Of a DNA stretch of 26,419 bases, positions 1-7,652 are shown one piece after another (position 1 is the first letter of the stretch; each line of letters begins with the position of its first letter). The DNA lies in contig DIZP01000043.1 in NCBI GenBank assembly GCA_002429375.1, forward strand, positions 7,177 through 33,595. The letters run 5' to 3'. The position numbers and the translations under genes were made by a program. The stretch comes from a bacterium UBA6025 (GTDB taxonomy: Bacteria > Patescibacteriota > Saccharimonadia > Saccharimonadales > Saccharimonadaceae). The notes beneath the pieces are model-generated. The model was given only the letters and a program-made list of their open reading frames with translations, had not been told where the DNA came from and searched no databases.

Positions 1-2156
1 GCAAATTGCCCATGGAGGCTTTTGTAATCGAAACCGAGGAGATAATTCTGGCCTGCTTGGACAGGGATATCGTTGGGTCCAGTACAGGCAACGTGACTTT
101 GCGCTTCGAGCTGTAACGCTTGGGCACCATTGCTTTTGTCGTCTTTGGTGGTGTGCATACTGATCGTACCGCCCGCTCCGTACGAGTAACAGTCGCTCAC
201 TTGTTTTTGCCACGGGCCTTGTTCGAGTGAGGGGTTGGGGAAAATATTGACAGAATCATAGCGGGAATCAGTGTAACTAATATTCAGCCTATCCGTTCGA
301 GGGATTTCAATGGCCCTGCTCTCATCGCTTGGGTTGAGCGCCTGGTAGCCAGGCTGCTGTTCGGGCGTCAGAGAAAGTTGGTTATTGGTTAGTTTGTAGT
401 TCAGTCCGGCGGTATTTTTAAGATAGAGCGCCTGATTTCCTGAATCCTGAGGCAGGAGCAAGCTCGCGTTAATCGTGTTGCCGTTCATGTTTTGGAAAGC
501 GATGTTGTCATAGGCATCCTGCAATCCGAACGTCGTCGGGTCCGGCCGCCCGGCCGCGTCGATGAAATCAAATTCCGAATGAAGCGCAGTGGTGGCCAGC
601 TGATACTTGTCCCCTATCCGTTGTGGTCTGTCGAAGGCGAAAACAGTTTGATTCGAATACACGTAGGGTTTTGGCTTGGTATTGGCATACAGCTGAAAAG
701 CGTCGCCGACGAAAGTAGCCTGTGGCTTAAAATCATAACCATGGAGCGTTGCGTCTGCGGTGTGTTGACACCCCAGGACATAGTCGTAGGCGCTCAAGTT
801 GACTGTATCGGCCCCGTCGAGACTTATTTGCTTGACTTGAACGTTTTTTGAAGTCACTATCTGGTTCAGCTCGGTCATCACTTCGGGGCGGCTCGAGGCA
901 AATGAGAAACAGCTTTCATCGTTAATTATTAACAGGTTTTTCTGGTCCAAGTTCGTCTGCTGCAGCGCCCCGAAATAACTAATCTCCCGAGGCGTGAGAA
1001 GCTTGTTATATATGTCGACCCCTATAAAGGTGTTCATGCACAGAAAGCTAATCGCCAGGACTGAGTAGAGGGCGATTTTATGAGATTTTTTTGGCACGTA
1101 CACAAGCGCTATCGCGAGCATCGTTGCCATCGTGAACGGAATATAGAGTTGCCATTTCAACGGTGAGCGGAATATCCAGCCACCGGGCAGACCGACGATA
1201 AGTTTAATAATATCTTTGACAAATAAATAGTTCACCGCCGCCAATAATAGCAGCAGTAAAAAGGCCGCTAACGCCCAAGCAAAATACTTTCGGTCAGATA
1301 TACTCAACTTTTTTTCAACCCGCACGTATAGCCCGAACAGGATGACGTAGAAGGTAAAGATACCGAGGAAGTACAACACCTGGGTGCTATCGTTATAAAA
1401 TTCATAGTCCTTCAGCACTCCCTTCGCTAACGATATACCGGTGAAAATATCGCCGGTATTGGCCACAGCGATTAGCGAGGTATAGTCGGTTGGCGCCGAA
1501 GCGACATTTGCGGACAAGACGTCTTTGTTAATCGAGCCGATACTCGCCAGCGGCAGCAAGAAGTAGGCATTGAGCAACAGCCCGACCAGCCCCACCAGTA
1601 ATAGTTTGGGAATATTTTTCATGACGTACGCCTTATGACAGTAGGTCATGTAGAGCAGGTACCCACCGGATATCAACAGATTAATCGTCAAGGTAAACGG
1701 ATGAATTAACGAGATATTGAGGCACACTACCCATAGGAGTAAGTAGCGTAATTGTTGTTTCTCGAATAGCTTTTGGATAGCAACCAGGCAGAGCGGTAGC
1801 ATGGCGGCGGCCAGAACGAGACCGATTTTAGACACGTTCCCCAGGAAAATCGGATTGATGGTAAAAAAAAGTGACGCCACGACACCCAGCCAGACGTTGT
1901 TGATTTTCAGGAAGTATCGGGAGAAGCAATAGAAAGAGGCAAAAACAATTGCCAAACTTGAAAACAGATAAAAAATACTGATGGGTATATTACCCAACAG
2001 GGCAAAAACAACCAGGTCGATCAACCTGCCGGGCATTCTGATGATACCGTCGGGATTGGCCGAACCCGTTTGGTACGACCAGATGTACATTAACTTCATC
2101 CAGTAAAAGTGAACGTCAAAGGGAAAGTTATAATCACCGTTTGATATGAAGCTCAT
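1..2156 (-). CDS. Large GT-C-like multi-membrane glycosyltransferase, 3' end missing
   Basis: I translated the minus strand by hand. It is open from an ATG at 2156 to the left edge, 718 codons without a stop, so the C-terminus is lost. About ten hydrophobic segments lie between residues 45 and 375. A hydrophilic, probably extracytoplasmic part follows, and a jelly-roll-like carbohydrate-binding region starts near residue 640 (NPSLEQGPW, then paired cysteines). An acidic GDYNFPFD patch near the N-terminus and a WIFRSPLKW motif near 328-336 resemble large polyprenyl-phosphate-sugar-dependent membrane glycosyltransferases (AftD/YfhO-like). That placement is inferred from architecture. The ATG lies 3 nt after the stop of the pyruvyltransferase gene, with no good ribosome-binding site, so translational coupling is likely. 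The usual membrane helix before the acidic patch is absent. It probably transfers lipid-linked sugars onto the glycan outside the membrane. Confidence 0.85.
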   Translation of the reverse strand, partial: MSFISNGDYNFPFDVHFYWMKLMYIWSYQTGSANPDGIIRMPGRLIDLVVFALLGNIPISIFYLFSSLAIVFASFYCFSRYFLKINNVWLGVVASLFFTINPIFLGNVSKIGLVLAAAMLPLCLVAIQKLFEKQQLRYLLLWVVCLNISLIHPFTLTINLLISGGYLLYMTYCHKAYVMKNIPKLLLVGLVGLLLNAYFLLPLASIGSINKDVLSANVASAPTDYTSLIAVANTGDIFTGISLAKGVLKDYEFYNDSTQVLYFLGIFTFYVILFGLYVRVEKKLSISDRKYFAWALAAFLLLLLLAAVNYLFVKDIIKLIVGLPGGWIFRSPLKWQLYIPFTMATMLAIALVYVPKKSHKIALYSVLAISFLCMNTFIGVDIYNKLLTPREISYFGALQQTNLDQKNLLIINDESCFSFASSRPEVMTELNQIVTSKNVQVKQISLDGADTVNLSAYDYVLGCQHTADATLHGYDFKPQATFVGDAFQLYANTKPKPYVYSNQTVFAFDRPQRIGDKYQLATTALHSEFDFIDAAGRPDPTTFGLQDAYDNIAFQNMNGNTINASLLLPQDSGNQALYLKNTAGLNYKLTNNQLSLTPEQQPGYQALNPSDESRAIEIPRTDRLNISYTDSRYDSVNIFPNPSLEQGPWQKQVSDCYSYGAGGTISMHTTKDDKSNGAQALQLEAQSHVACTGPNDIPVQAGQNYLLGFDYKSLHGQF

Positions 2157-2159
2157 GGA

Positions 2160-3218
2160 CTACTCGGTTGTCCTTTTAAAGTGGTTTACGAACATTTGCA
2201 GGGCATCCTGGGACAGGTCATTGATTTGGATGGGCTGAGCCTCAGTCGTCTGTTTTAGCAATTCGAGGACCTTGTTATCATAGGTAATCGGCAGGAACGG
2301 GACATCGGTCAGCAGTGCGGTGATGATGCAGTGAAACTGTGGTCCAATCAGCGCCAGATGCTCTTTATGCTGTTTAAAGAATAAAAATAAAGCTAGTGGA
2401 TTATAGGCAAAATCCACTACTTGGATATTTTCATATTGTCGTTGCCACTGAGAGATAAGTTTATAGCCGACTGGATCGACGGCGCGTGGCTCCATTAGGG
2501 CGACGATAATAGCCATATCCCGATTGTTCGCCAGGCAGCTTTCTATGCGCTGAGCGTAGGTGTTATTCTGGTGTGGCTTAAAGCGTCGGAGCGTTATAAA
2601 AAGCGTCTGGCCGTTAACGGGTATTGTCTGATTAAGGCCGTCAAGATCTTGTTCGTAGGGTGCGAGTTCGAGCGTGGGAAGTTGGTAGGCGATGTCGGTG
2701 TCGAGGGTGACATGACGGCTTAGTTCTTCGAAATTTTCAAATGATTCTTGGTCACGGACAACAATATGGTTCGCAGATTTCCCTGCCAGCCAGGCGCTGA
2801 CGTGCCCGAGACGGGAGGTTGAGCCGTAATACCCTACTCCTAGTAAATAAATCCGTTTCCGCAGGAAGAACCGGCTGACAAACAGCAGACTGCTGAGCAC
2901 AAAGATATTCGGGTTGACGTCAAGTCCCCATAGTCCCCCGCCACCAATCACAATATTCTTGTTTTTAAAAATTGCTTTAAGGACTGACTTTTTATCCGCT
3001 ATATCAATTCGTGGATAGCCGAATTCGTGATGGTAGGTTGCGTACCGCTCAGGTCGCTGGTAGGTTACGGTCAATGATTTGACACCACGGTTGGCAAACA
3101 GATTCATCAATACTTCCAGTAGTAGCTCGTCGCCAAAATTACCACCGCCGTAGTAGCCGATAAGGACGCTTCGTTCCAAATCTTCCTGGGTAAATATGTC
3201 CGCGATAGTTTTATTCAC
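2160..3218 (-). CDS. Polysaccharide pyruvyltransferase family protein (CsaB/WcaK-like)
   Basis: About 352 residues. The N-terminus carries the family hallmark GYYGGGNFGDE, followed by IVIGGGGLWG near residue 95. Near the C-terminus, GPQFHCIITALL followed by a VPFLPITYDNK segment matches the conserved second-domain core, in which most members read RLH before the alanine-rich helix. These enzymes add a ketal-linked pyruvate from phosphoenolpyruvate to a sugar. In Gram-positive bacteria the product anchors SLH-domain S-layer proteins. The enzyme is cytoplasmic. A GTG at 3227 extends the frame by three codons. I prefer GTG 3218, because an AGG lies 8 nt upstream and this start gives the same 8-nt overlap with the preceding gene that recurs elsewhere here. 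It lies in a glycan operon between a GT2 gene and the large membrane transferase. The family call is firm; the substrate is unknown. Confidence 0.9.
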   Translation of the reverse strand: MNKTIADIFTQEDLERSVLIGYYGGGNFGDELLLEVLMNLFANRGVKSLTVTYQRPERYATYHHEFGYPRIDIADKKSVLKAIFKNKNIVIGGGGLWGLDVNPNIFVLSSLLFVSRFFLRKRIYLLGVGYYGSTSRLGHVSAWLAGKSANHIVVRDQESFENFEELSRHVTLDTDIAYQLPTLELAPYEQDLDGLNQTIPVNGQTLFITLRRFKPHQNNTYAQRIESCLANNRDMAIIVALMEPRAVDPVGYKLISQWQRQYENIQVVDFAYNPLALFLFFKQHKEHLALIGPQFHCIITALLTDVPFLPITYDNKVLELLKQTTEAQPIQINDLSQDALQMFVNHFKRTTE

Positions 3219-4044
3219 CGTGGACACCTAGGCGGACTTTTAGGTACCCGAAGCCGCCAACCGCAAACTCAGATGTTTTCATAAACAGCATACCGAGGCC
3301 GAGGCCGGGTCGCCGAAAGAGCTGACGCGGTCGTGAAAAAAAGAGGCCATAACGGGTTAAAATGCCCGTTTGCGAACTTATTGCTGGGCGGTCTTTGTTG
3401 ACGGCTAGATATTGCGCGAATTTCTGCGCATAGTAATATTTCTTCTTCAGGGTACGAATCAGCTGCAGGTGGCCTTCGTTGTGACGAATATACTCATCGA
3501 CGCGACCAGTCGGCGCTTGGTCACCGACGCGCTGAGACAAGTCCCAGTCCTCTCCGCTAATCAAGCGTTCGTCGTAGCCACCAACGGCTCGGTAGGTTTG
3601 CGTGTCGAAAAAACGAGCGGCTTCCATCCACGGCGTGCCGACGTAGAAGGAGCGTTCGAGACGCTTACACTGTGCCCAGAAACCCTGTCCAAAAGACTCT
3701 TCGGGGACGACGAGGGCTTTGAGCTCAGGATTGGCGGTGATTTGTTCGACGCAGGCACGGACGACGTTTTTGCCGAGCTCCATGTCAGAATCGATAATCA
3801 TCACGTAAGCGCCGCGAGCTTTGCTGACGCCAAAATTCCGTTGCGTGCAACGCTCTGGTCCGATGTCGTAGACCTTGTCGGTATAGGTGAGGGCAATCTG
3901 CTTGGTGTTGTCGGTTGAGCTGTTGTCGACGACGATTATCTCGATGTGAGGATACGATTGATTGGCAATCGAGGCCAAACAGGCGTCGAGCGTCGCCGTA
4001 TTATTGTAAGTGGTGACTATGACGGAAATGAGGGTTTTATTCAT
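3211..4044 (-). CDS. Family 2 glycosyltransferase
   Basis: 277 residues from ATG 4044, with AAGGA about 8 nt upstream. The frame is open further upstream, but that part lies inside the preceding gene and does not look like protein. The GT-A fold begins at once (ISVIVTTYNN, residues 6-15). VVDNSSTDNT follows at 38-47, the nucleotide-sugar/metal DSD motif at 85-87, and the catalytic-type GEDWDLSQR at 164-172. A histidine-rich HNEGHL at 188-193 and a basic, partly hydrophobic C-terminal tail follow, suggesting peripheral membrane association. It would transfer one sugar from a nucleotide donor to the growing lipid-linked surface oligosaccharide. The start overlaps the stop of the GT4 gene by 8 nt, so the two are probably translationally coupled. 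Donor and acceptor cannot be read from sequence. Confidence 0.92.
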   Translation of the reverse strand: MNKTLISVIVTTYNNTATLDACLASIANQSYPHIEIIVVDNSSTDNTKQIALTYTDKVYDIGPERCTQRNFGVSKARGAYVMIIDSDMELGKNVVRACVEQITANPELKALVVPEESFGQGFWAQCKRLERSFYVGTPWMEAARFFDTQTYRAVGGYDERLISGEDWDLSQRVGDQAPTGRVDEYIRHNEGHLQLIRTLKKKYYYAQKFAQYLAVNKDRPAISSQTGILTRYGLFFSRPRQLFRRPGLGLGMLFMKTSEFAVGGFGYLKVRLGVHGE

Positions 4045-5143
4045 ATGTAAGTTCCTTATTGAACTGTTTATAACTAGTTTCAAAATTAATATCTTTGCTC
4101 CACTGCCAAGCGTTATTTTGCAGTGTCCGGTAGTGCGCCTGGTCGGACAGCAAGCTCGCGATGTTTTCGGCCAGATCTTTGGGAGTGTTGCGGTGGCAAA
4201 CGGCCCCTGTTTTTCCGTGTTGGACGCTATCGCGCAGTCCGTCGACATCGTAAACGGCGGCTGGTGTTCCTTGACTGGCGGCTTCGGTGACGATTAACCC
4301 CCACCCTTCTTTAATGCTGGTGACGGTAATAAGATGGGCTTTTCGGAGTAACTGAGATTTTTCGGCGGACGAAATTCGTCCCAGGTACTCAATGTCGTGT
4401 TTGAACGGACTGCTTTTGATGGCGGCTAAGACTTTCCGGCCGTAGCGTCCGCTGGCATCACCCGCAATCTTCATTTGTAGCGCGGGTAGTGATACCTTGG
4501 CCAGTTCAAAGGCGCGCACTTGGTCGAGGGTCCGCTTCATGGGGCGGATACTGCCGAGTGAAACTATCGTCGGTTCGTCGTACTTAGCCGCGGGTACGAG
4601 CTCGTGGACTGGGTCGAGTTGGATGCCCTCGGAAATCACGGCGATATTCTGGGGGTCAAAACCGTAGCGGACCAAGTCCTGTTTTGTGCTCTCCGACATA
4701 GCTACAGCTTTATCTCTTCTTAAAAATCTAAGATAGAGAGGCTCGAGTATGTAGCCAATCAGACTGGCCGGTGGCGGCAATTGATAAAACCAAATCTCAC
4801 GACAGAGCATATGAAAAAACATAAGCCGTGGGACGTGCCGAAGGTAGAGTCGGCTACAAAACGGCAGCGTGTTAATCTCTTCGACGACAAAATCAGGCCA
4901 GCTTGATAGGTAGCGCTTCACGTAGCGATAGGCGTGCCAGTAGACGCTGACGCGCCCCCCCGCCCTTATCACAGTATAGCCATCGATGACAGCCTTCGGC
5001 GCAGCGCCAGGAAAACTGGCGGTGATGAGCATCACTTCGTGCCCGTCTTTGACAAGCCGCTTAATAAGCTCCGAGGTGACGGCTTCGGCGCCACCAGCCT
5101 GTGGGTGTTGGCTATCTTTCCAACTTAACCACAGTATCCGCAT
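4037..5143 (-). CDS. Family 4 glycosyltransferase (GT-B fold)
   Basis: 368 residues. The N-terminal acceptor-side domain starts MRILWLSWKD and contains the glycine-rich GGAE loop at 17-20, usual in GT4 enzymes. The C-terminal nucleotide-sugar domain has SLGSIRPMK at 195-203 and the EX7E signature (E279 and E287 in KEGWGLIVTE). Length and order are normal for retaining GT4 enzymes. The protein is cytoplasmic or membrane-peripheral and adds a sugar to the lipid-linked glycan. Its ATG shares one base with the stop of the preceding gene (TAATG at 5141-5145), the classic arrangement for coupled translation. Substrate specificity is unknown. Confidence 0.93.
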   Translation of the reverse strand: MRILWLSWKDSQHPQAGGAEAVTSELIKRLVKDGHEVMLITASFPGAAPKAVIDGYTVIRAGGRVSVYWHAYRYVKRYLSSWPDFVVEEINTLPFCSRLYLRHVPRLMFFHMLCREIWFYQLPPPASLIGYILEPLYLRFLRRDKAVAMSESTKQDLVRYGFDPQNIAVISEGIQLDPVHELVPAAKYDEPTIVSLGSIRPMKRTLDQVRAFELAKVSLPALQMKIAGDASGRYGRKVLAAIKSSPFKHDIEYLGRISSAEKSQLLRKAHLITVTSIKEGWGLIVTEAASQGTPAAVYDVDGLRDSVQHGKTGAVCHRNTPKDLAENIASLLSDQAHYRTLQNNAWQWSKDINFETSYKQFNKELTYE

Positions 5144-6138
5144 TAAAGGATCTCCTTAGAGGCTCGCTTGATCTTGCGGCGGTTAGGGCGTATGACGTAG
5201 AGTGGTCGGTTGGCAACTTCTTGGTGGATGTTGGCGATATAGAGCGACATGAGGCCCAGACAGGATAAGGTAATTCCTGACAAAAACAAGCTAATGACGG
5301 CCAATATCGCGTTACCGCTAAAAGGCATCCCGAACAAGTGATTGCCAAATAAATAGCGATCGACGAAAATAAATATCCCCATTGGTATCGAGACAATTGT
5401 TATGAACGAACCGAGGTATCCAGCCAAGCGGAGTGGCAACATGCTATGGCCGACGAAGCTGTCGATACCTAAACGGACAAGCTTCGGAAAGCTGTAGCTG
5501 GCCGTACCGTGTTGGCGTTCATCGGCGACAAAATAGACAAAGTCGCGCTTGTAGCCGAGCCAGTCAAATAGTCCGCGCGTAATACGGTTACGCTCGGTGA
5601 ACTGATTAAAGGCTTGAATAACCTGCCTGTCGACCAGTCGAAAGTCGGTGGCATGAGGAGTTAAGGTAATGTCAGATATTTTATTCATGCTTGAATAAAA
5701 TATATTTGATAACAATCGCTTGTGCCATGATGTCTTGTATTCTTTGCGAACCCCCACCACGACATCGGCGCCTTTTTCCCATTTTCGGATAAACTCGGGT
5801 ATATGATCGGGTGGATGCTGCAGGTCGGCGTCAAGCATAATTGCGGCATCGCCTTTGGCGGCGTGCAGGCCGGCAGTCAGGGCAATCTCTTTACCGAAAT
5901 TACGAGCTAGCTCGATAGGTACTACTTGTGAGTCTGACTGGGCGAGTTCTAGCAGTCGCTCGGTCGTCTTGTCACTGCTGCCGTCGTTTACGAAAAGGTA
6001 CTCGAACCGATAGGCGAGGTTTCGTGTTGCTCGCTTGACGGCCTCATGGACGTGGCAGACGTTATCCTCTTCGTTGTACATGGGGATGATGACAGAAATG
6101 AACGGTTGGTTAGTTGATAATTCTTGTATCCTACGCAT
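5143..6138 (-). CDS. GtrB/DPM1-like membrane glycosyltransferase (family 2)
   Basis: 331 residues. The catalytic domain has PMYNEEDN at 19-26, VNDGSSDKT at 50-58 and LDADLQHPP at 102-110, the donor-binding DxD of the polyprenyl-phosphate glycosyltransferase subgroup. Two C-terminal membrane helices (about 237-261 and 273-300) end in IANIHQEVANRP, the typical tail of GtrB, ArnC and related enzymes. These transfer hexose or a modified sugar from UDP- or GDP-sugar to undecaprenyl phosphate on the cytoplasmic face. The lipid-sugar is then a donor outside the cell, which suits the large GT-C-like protein of this operon. A strong GGGAGG ribosome-binding site precedes ATG 6138, and the start overlaps the flippase stop by 8 nt. 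Confidence 0.93.
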   Translation of the reverse strand: MRRIQELSTNQPFISVIIPMYNEEDNVCHVHEAVKRATRNLAYRFEYLFVNDGSSDKTTERLLELAQSDSQVVPIELARNFGKEIALTAGLHAAKGDAAIMLDADLQHPPDHIPEFIRKWEKGADVVVGVRKEYKTSWHKRLLSNIFYSSMNKISDITLTPHATDFRLVDRQVIQAFNQFTERNRITRGLFDWLGYKRDFVYFVADERQHGTASYSFPKLVRLGIDSFVGHSMLPLRLAGYLGSFITIVSIPMGIFIFVDRYLFGNHLFGMPFSGNAILAVISLFLSGITLSCLGLMSLYIANIHQEVANRPLYVIRPNRRKIKRASKEIL

Positions 6139-7432
6139 TGTCCTCCCTAAGTTGATGATGATTAAAAAAGAAATTTTGAAGCGCGGTTGTAATTAGTAAA
6201 AATAAACTTCCCAATATAATATTGTTAATCACATCACCTATTTTACCATGGTTCAGCTGCATAAGCCCAAGCAGGATGGCGCAGATGGCAATGCTAACGA
6301 AGCTATATTTATAACGCTTGAGGGCAATGTGGTACATCATTAACATATTGGCGACAGCGAGGAATAGCATCGCCAGCCCGACCCGCGGTAAGTAACTTGC
6401 ATCGACCAAATACTTCGATCCGACCAATATATTAATGATTATTCCTGGAAATAAGGTCATCGCGAGCAGCGCTCCTCCGCCCAGTAGCACCATAAGGATC
6501 AGGGACGCTTTAAGGTGCGCTTGGTTTTTGCGCAGGGTCTGATTGTCGCCCACCGTCGTAATGAGCACCGCTGTGACGGGCGCCATTAGGAAATAGACGA
6601 TGCCAGCAATTGTCGTGATGCCGGCATACAGACCAGCTTCGGTCGGCGAAAAGTAATGTTTGATGGCAATGATGTCAAGAGTTTGGATAATCGTTACTCC
6701 GCCCACGCCAAGTAGTACTGCGAAAGCGTGCTTTAGATAGGGCTTGAGCAGATCAAAGCGTAATCGCTTCGCCCCGAGAGCAGAACCATAAAAACCAGCT
6801 TGACGTGCCCAGACCAAACCGGCCACCAGTGACACTACTTGTGCAATAGCCAAGGCGCTAATCGCCCCGAGACTGTGATAGCCCAACAAAACAAGAATCG
6901 GCGCCAAAAGCAATTTCGCCCCGGAGCCGATACCATCGGTTACTGAGGCTCGAAGGAATTGTTTTTTACCTCGCAAAAATGCCATTCGAAAGGCCAGCGG
7001 TACGCTGATAGCCAGTGCCACAATCAACGCGACGAAAGGCCAATTGTCTGTGAAATTCAGAAAAATACGCAGTTGGTTTACCGACAGTAGCGCAATCAGC
7101 AGCAGGCTGTAACCAGCAATCATGGCCACCTTCTCGAGGCCAAGCAATATCTGGTTACGTTCGGTCACGTCGGGTGTATTCACGGTGACGTGAATTGTTA
7201 CGTACGTTAAAATAGTCAAAAAGATTGCGGCTTGTGTAAAGAGCGATGTCAAAGTCTGGACTTCGCCAAAGTCGGCTGGTGACATTAAGCGCCCGAGTAT
7301 CGGATAAAAAAGATAGTTAAGGGCAGCCACCCCTAGCGAACCGGCCATAAAGATGGCATTATGGCGCAAAAATGGGCTTGTTTTTATGAGCACCGAGGCG
7401 CGGCTTGCCCACTGGTTGATACGTTGAGGCAT
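6131..7432 (-). CDS. Lipid-linked oligosaccharide flippase (Wzx / polysaccharide biosynthesis family)
   Basis: 433 residues, nearly all hydrophobic, with about 12 membrane helices. The N-terminus (FLRHNAIFMAGSL, then a YFLF-type helix and GRLMSPADFGEVQTL) is characteristic of the MOP-superfamily polysaccharide_synt/Wzx flippases, in which GRxLxPxxFGxxxxL is the best conserved stretch. Wzx proteins turn undecaprenyl-pyrophosphate oligosaccharide from the inner to the outer leaflet. This is the first gene of the six-gene glycan operon. Its ATG at 7432 has no ribosome-binding site and lies 6 nt after a -10 box, so the operon mRNA is probably leaderless. The family is clear; the glycan moved is unknown. 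Confidence 0.92.
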   Translation of the reverse strand: MPQRINQWASRASVLIKTSPFLRHNAIFMAGSLGVAALNYLFYPILGRLMSPADFGEVQTLTSLFTQAAIFLTILTYVTIHVTVNTPDVTERNQILLGLEKVAMIAGYSLLLIALLSVNQLRIFLNFTDNWPFVALIVALAISVPLAFRMAFLRGKKQFLRASVTDGIGSGAKLLLAPILVLLGYHSLGAISALAIAQVVSLVAGLVWARQAGFYGSALGAKRLRFDLLKPYLKHAFAVLLGVGGVTIIQTLDIIAIKHYFSPTEAGLYAGITTIAGIVYFLMAPVTAVLITTVGDNQTLRKNQAHLKASLILMVLLGGGALLAMTLFPGIIINILVGSKYLVDASYLPRVGLAMLFLAVANMLMMYHIALKRYKYSFVSIAICAILLGLMQLNHGKIGDVINNIILGSLFLLITTALQNFFFNHHQLREDNA

Positions 7433-7467
7433 CTATCTATCATACCTGACTTATGGTTTTGGGTCAT
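7433..7467 (-). promoter_or_regulatory. Promoter of the surface-glycan operon, apparently leaderless
   Basis: On the minus strand there is a -35-like ATGACC (7467-7462), a 17-bp spacer and a -10 TATGAT (7444-7439). Six bases (AGATAG) separate the -10 box from the flippase ATG at 7432. Transcription starting about 7 nt after the -10 box would begin at or just before the A of the start codon. No Shine-Dalgarno sequence is present. Confidence 0.6.
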
Positions 7468-7652
7468 CCCGAAGCGGTCCCGAGACCCTATTGAAAAGAC
7501 TTGATCCGTAATGATCTATCCGCGACGGCCAACCAGAGCACCAGGAATACCCCTTTCTCCTAACTGTACTGACTAAACGATATGTAGTATGATTAGTATG
7601 ATTGGTATGAACACTGACATAAAAATATAAACGTGGCACTTTTGCTGGAACT
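7468..7652. other. Divergent intergenic region with tandem 9-bp repeats
   Basis: I see no convincing gene in this stretch between the glycan operon and the ABC exporter. It holds three abutting 9-mers at 7588-7614 (TATGATTAG, TATGATTGG, TATGAACAC), preceded by a shorter TATGTAG at 7581-7587. A weak plus-strand promoter is possible: TTGGTA, 18-bp spacer, TATAAA at 7626-7631. The repeats could be a regulator binding array for the exporter, but no regulator gene is adjacent. Confidence 0.4.

Noticed and set aside
492..851. Plus-strand open frame of 119 codons
   Set aside because: It lies wholly inside the continuous minus-strand membrane transferase frame and has no family-like sequence.
3412..3918. 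Plus-strand open frame of 168 codons
   Set aside because: It is antisense to the GT2 gene, whose motifs are clear on the minus strand.
4045..4248. 68-residue N-terminal extension of the GT2 protein
   Set aside because: It is out of frame inside the GT4 gene and lacks protein-like character. The glycosyltransferase fold starts right after ATG 4044, which has its own ribosome-binding site.
7461..7489. GGGTC...GACCC inverted repeat as a terminator
   Set aside because: Only a 5-bp stem with a long loop and no T-run, and it sits in the promoter area of the glycan operon.
7451..7639. Possible 62-residue minus-strand gene upstream of the flippase
   Set aside because: It has no recognisable domain, odd composition (TNHTNHTT from the 9-bp repeats), and overlaps promoter elements.
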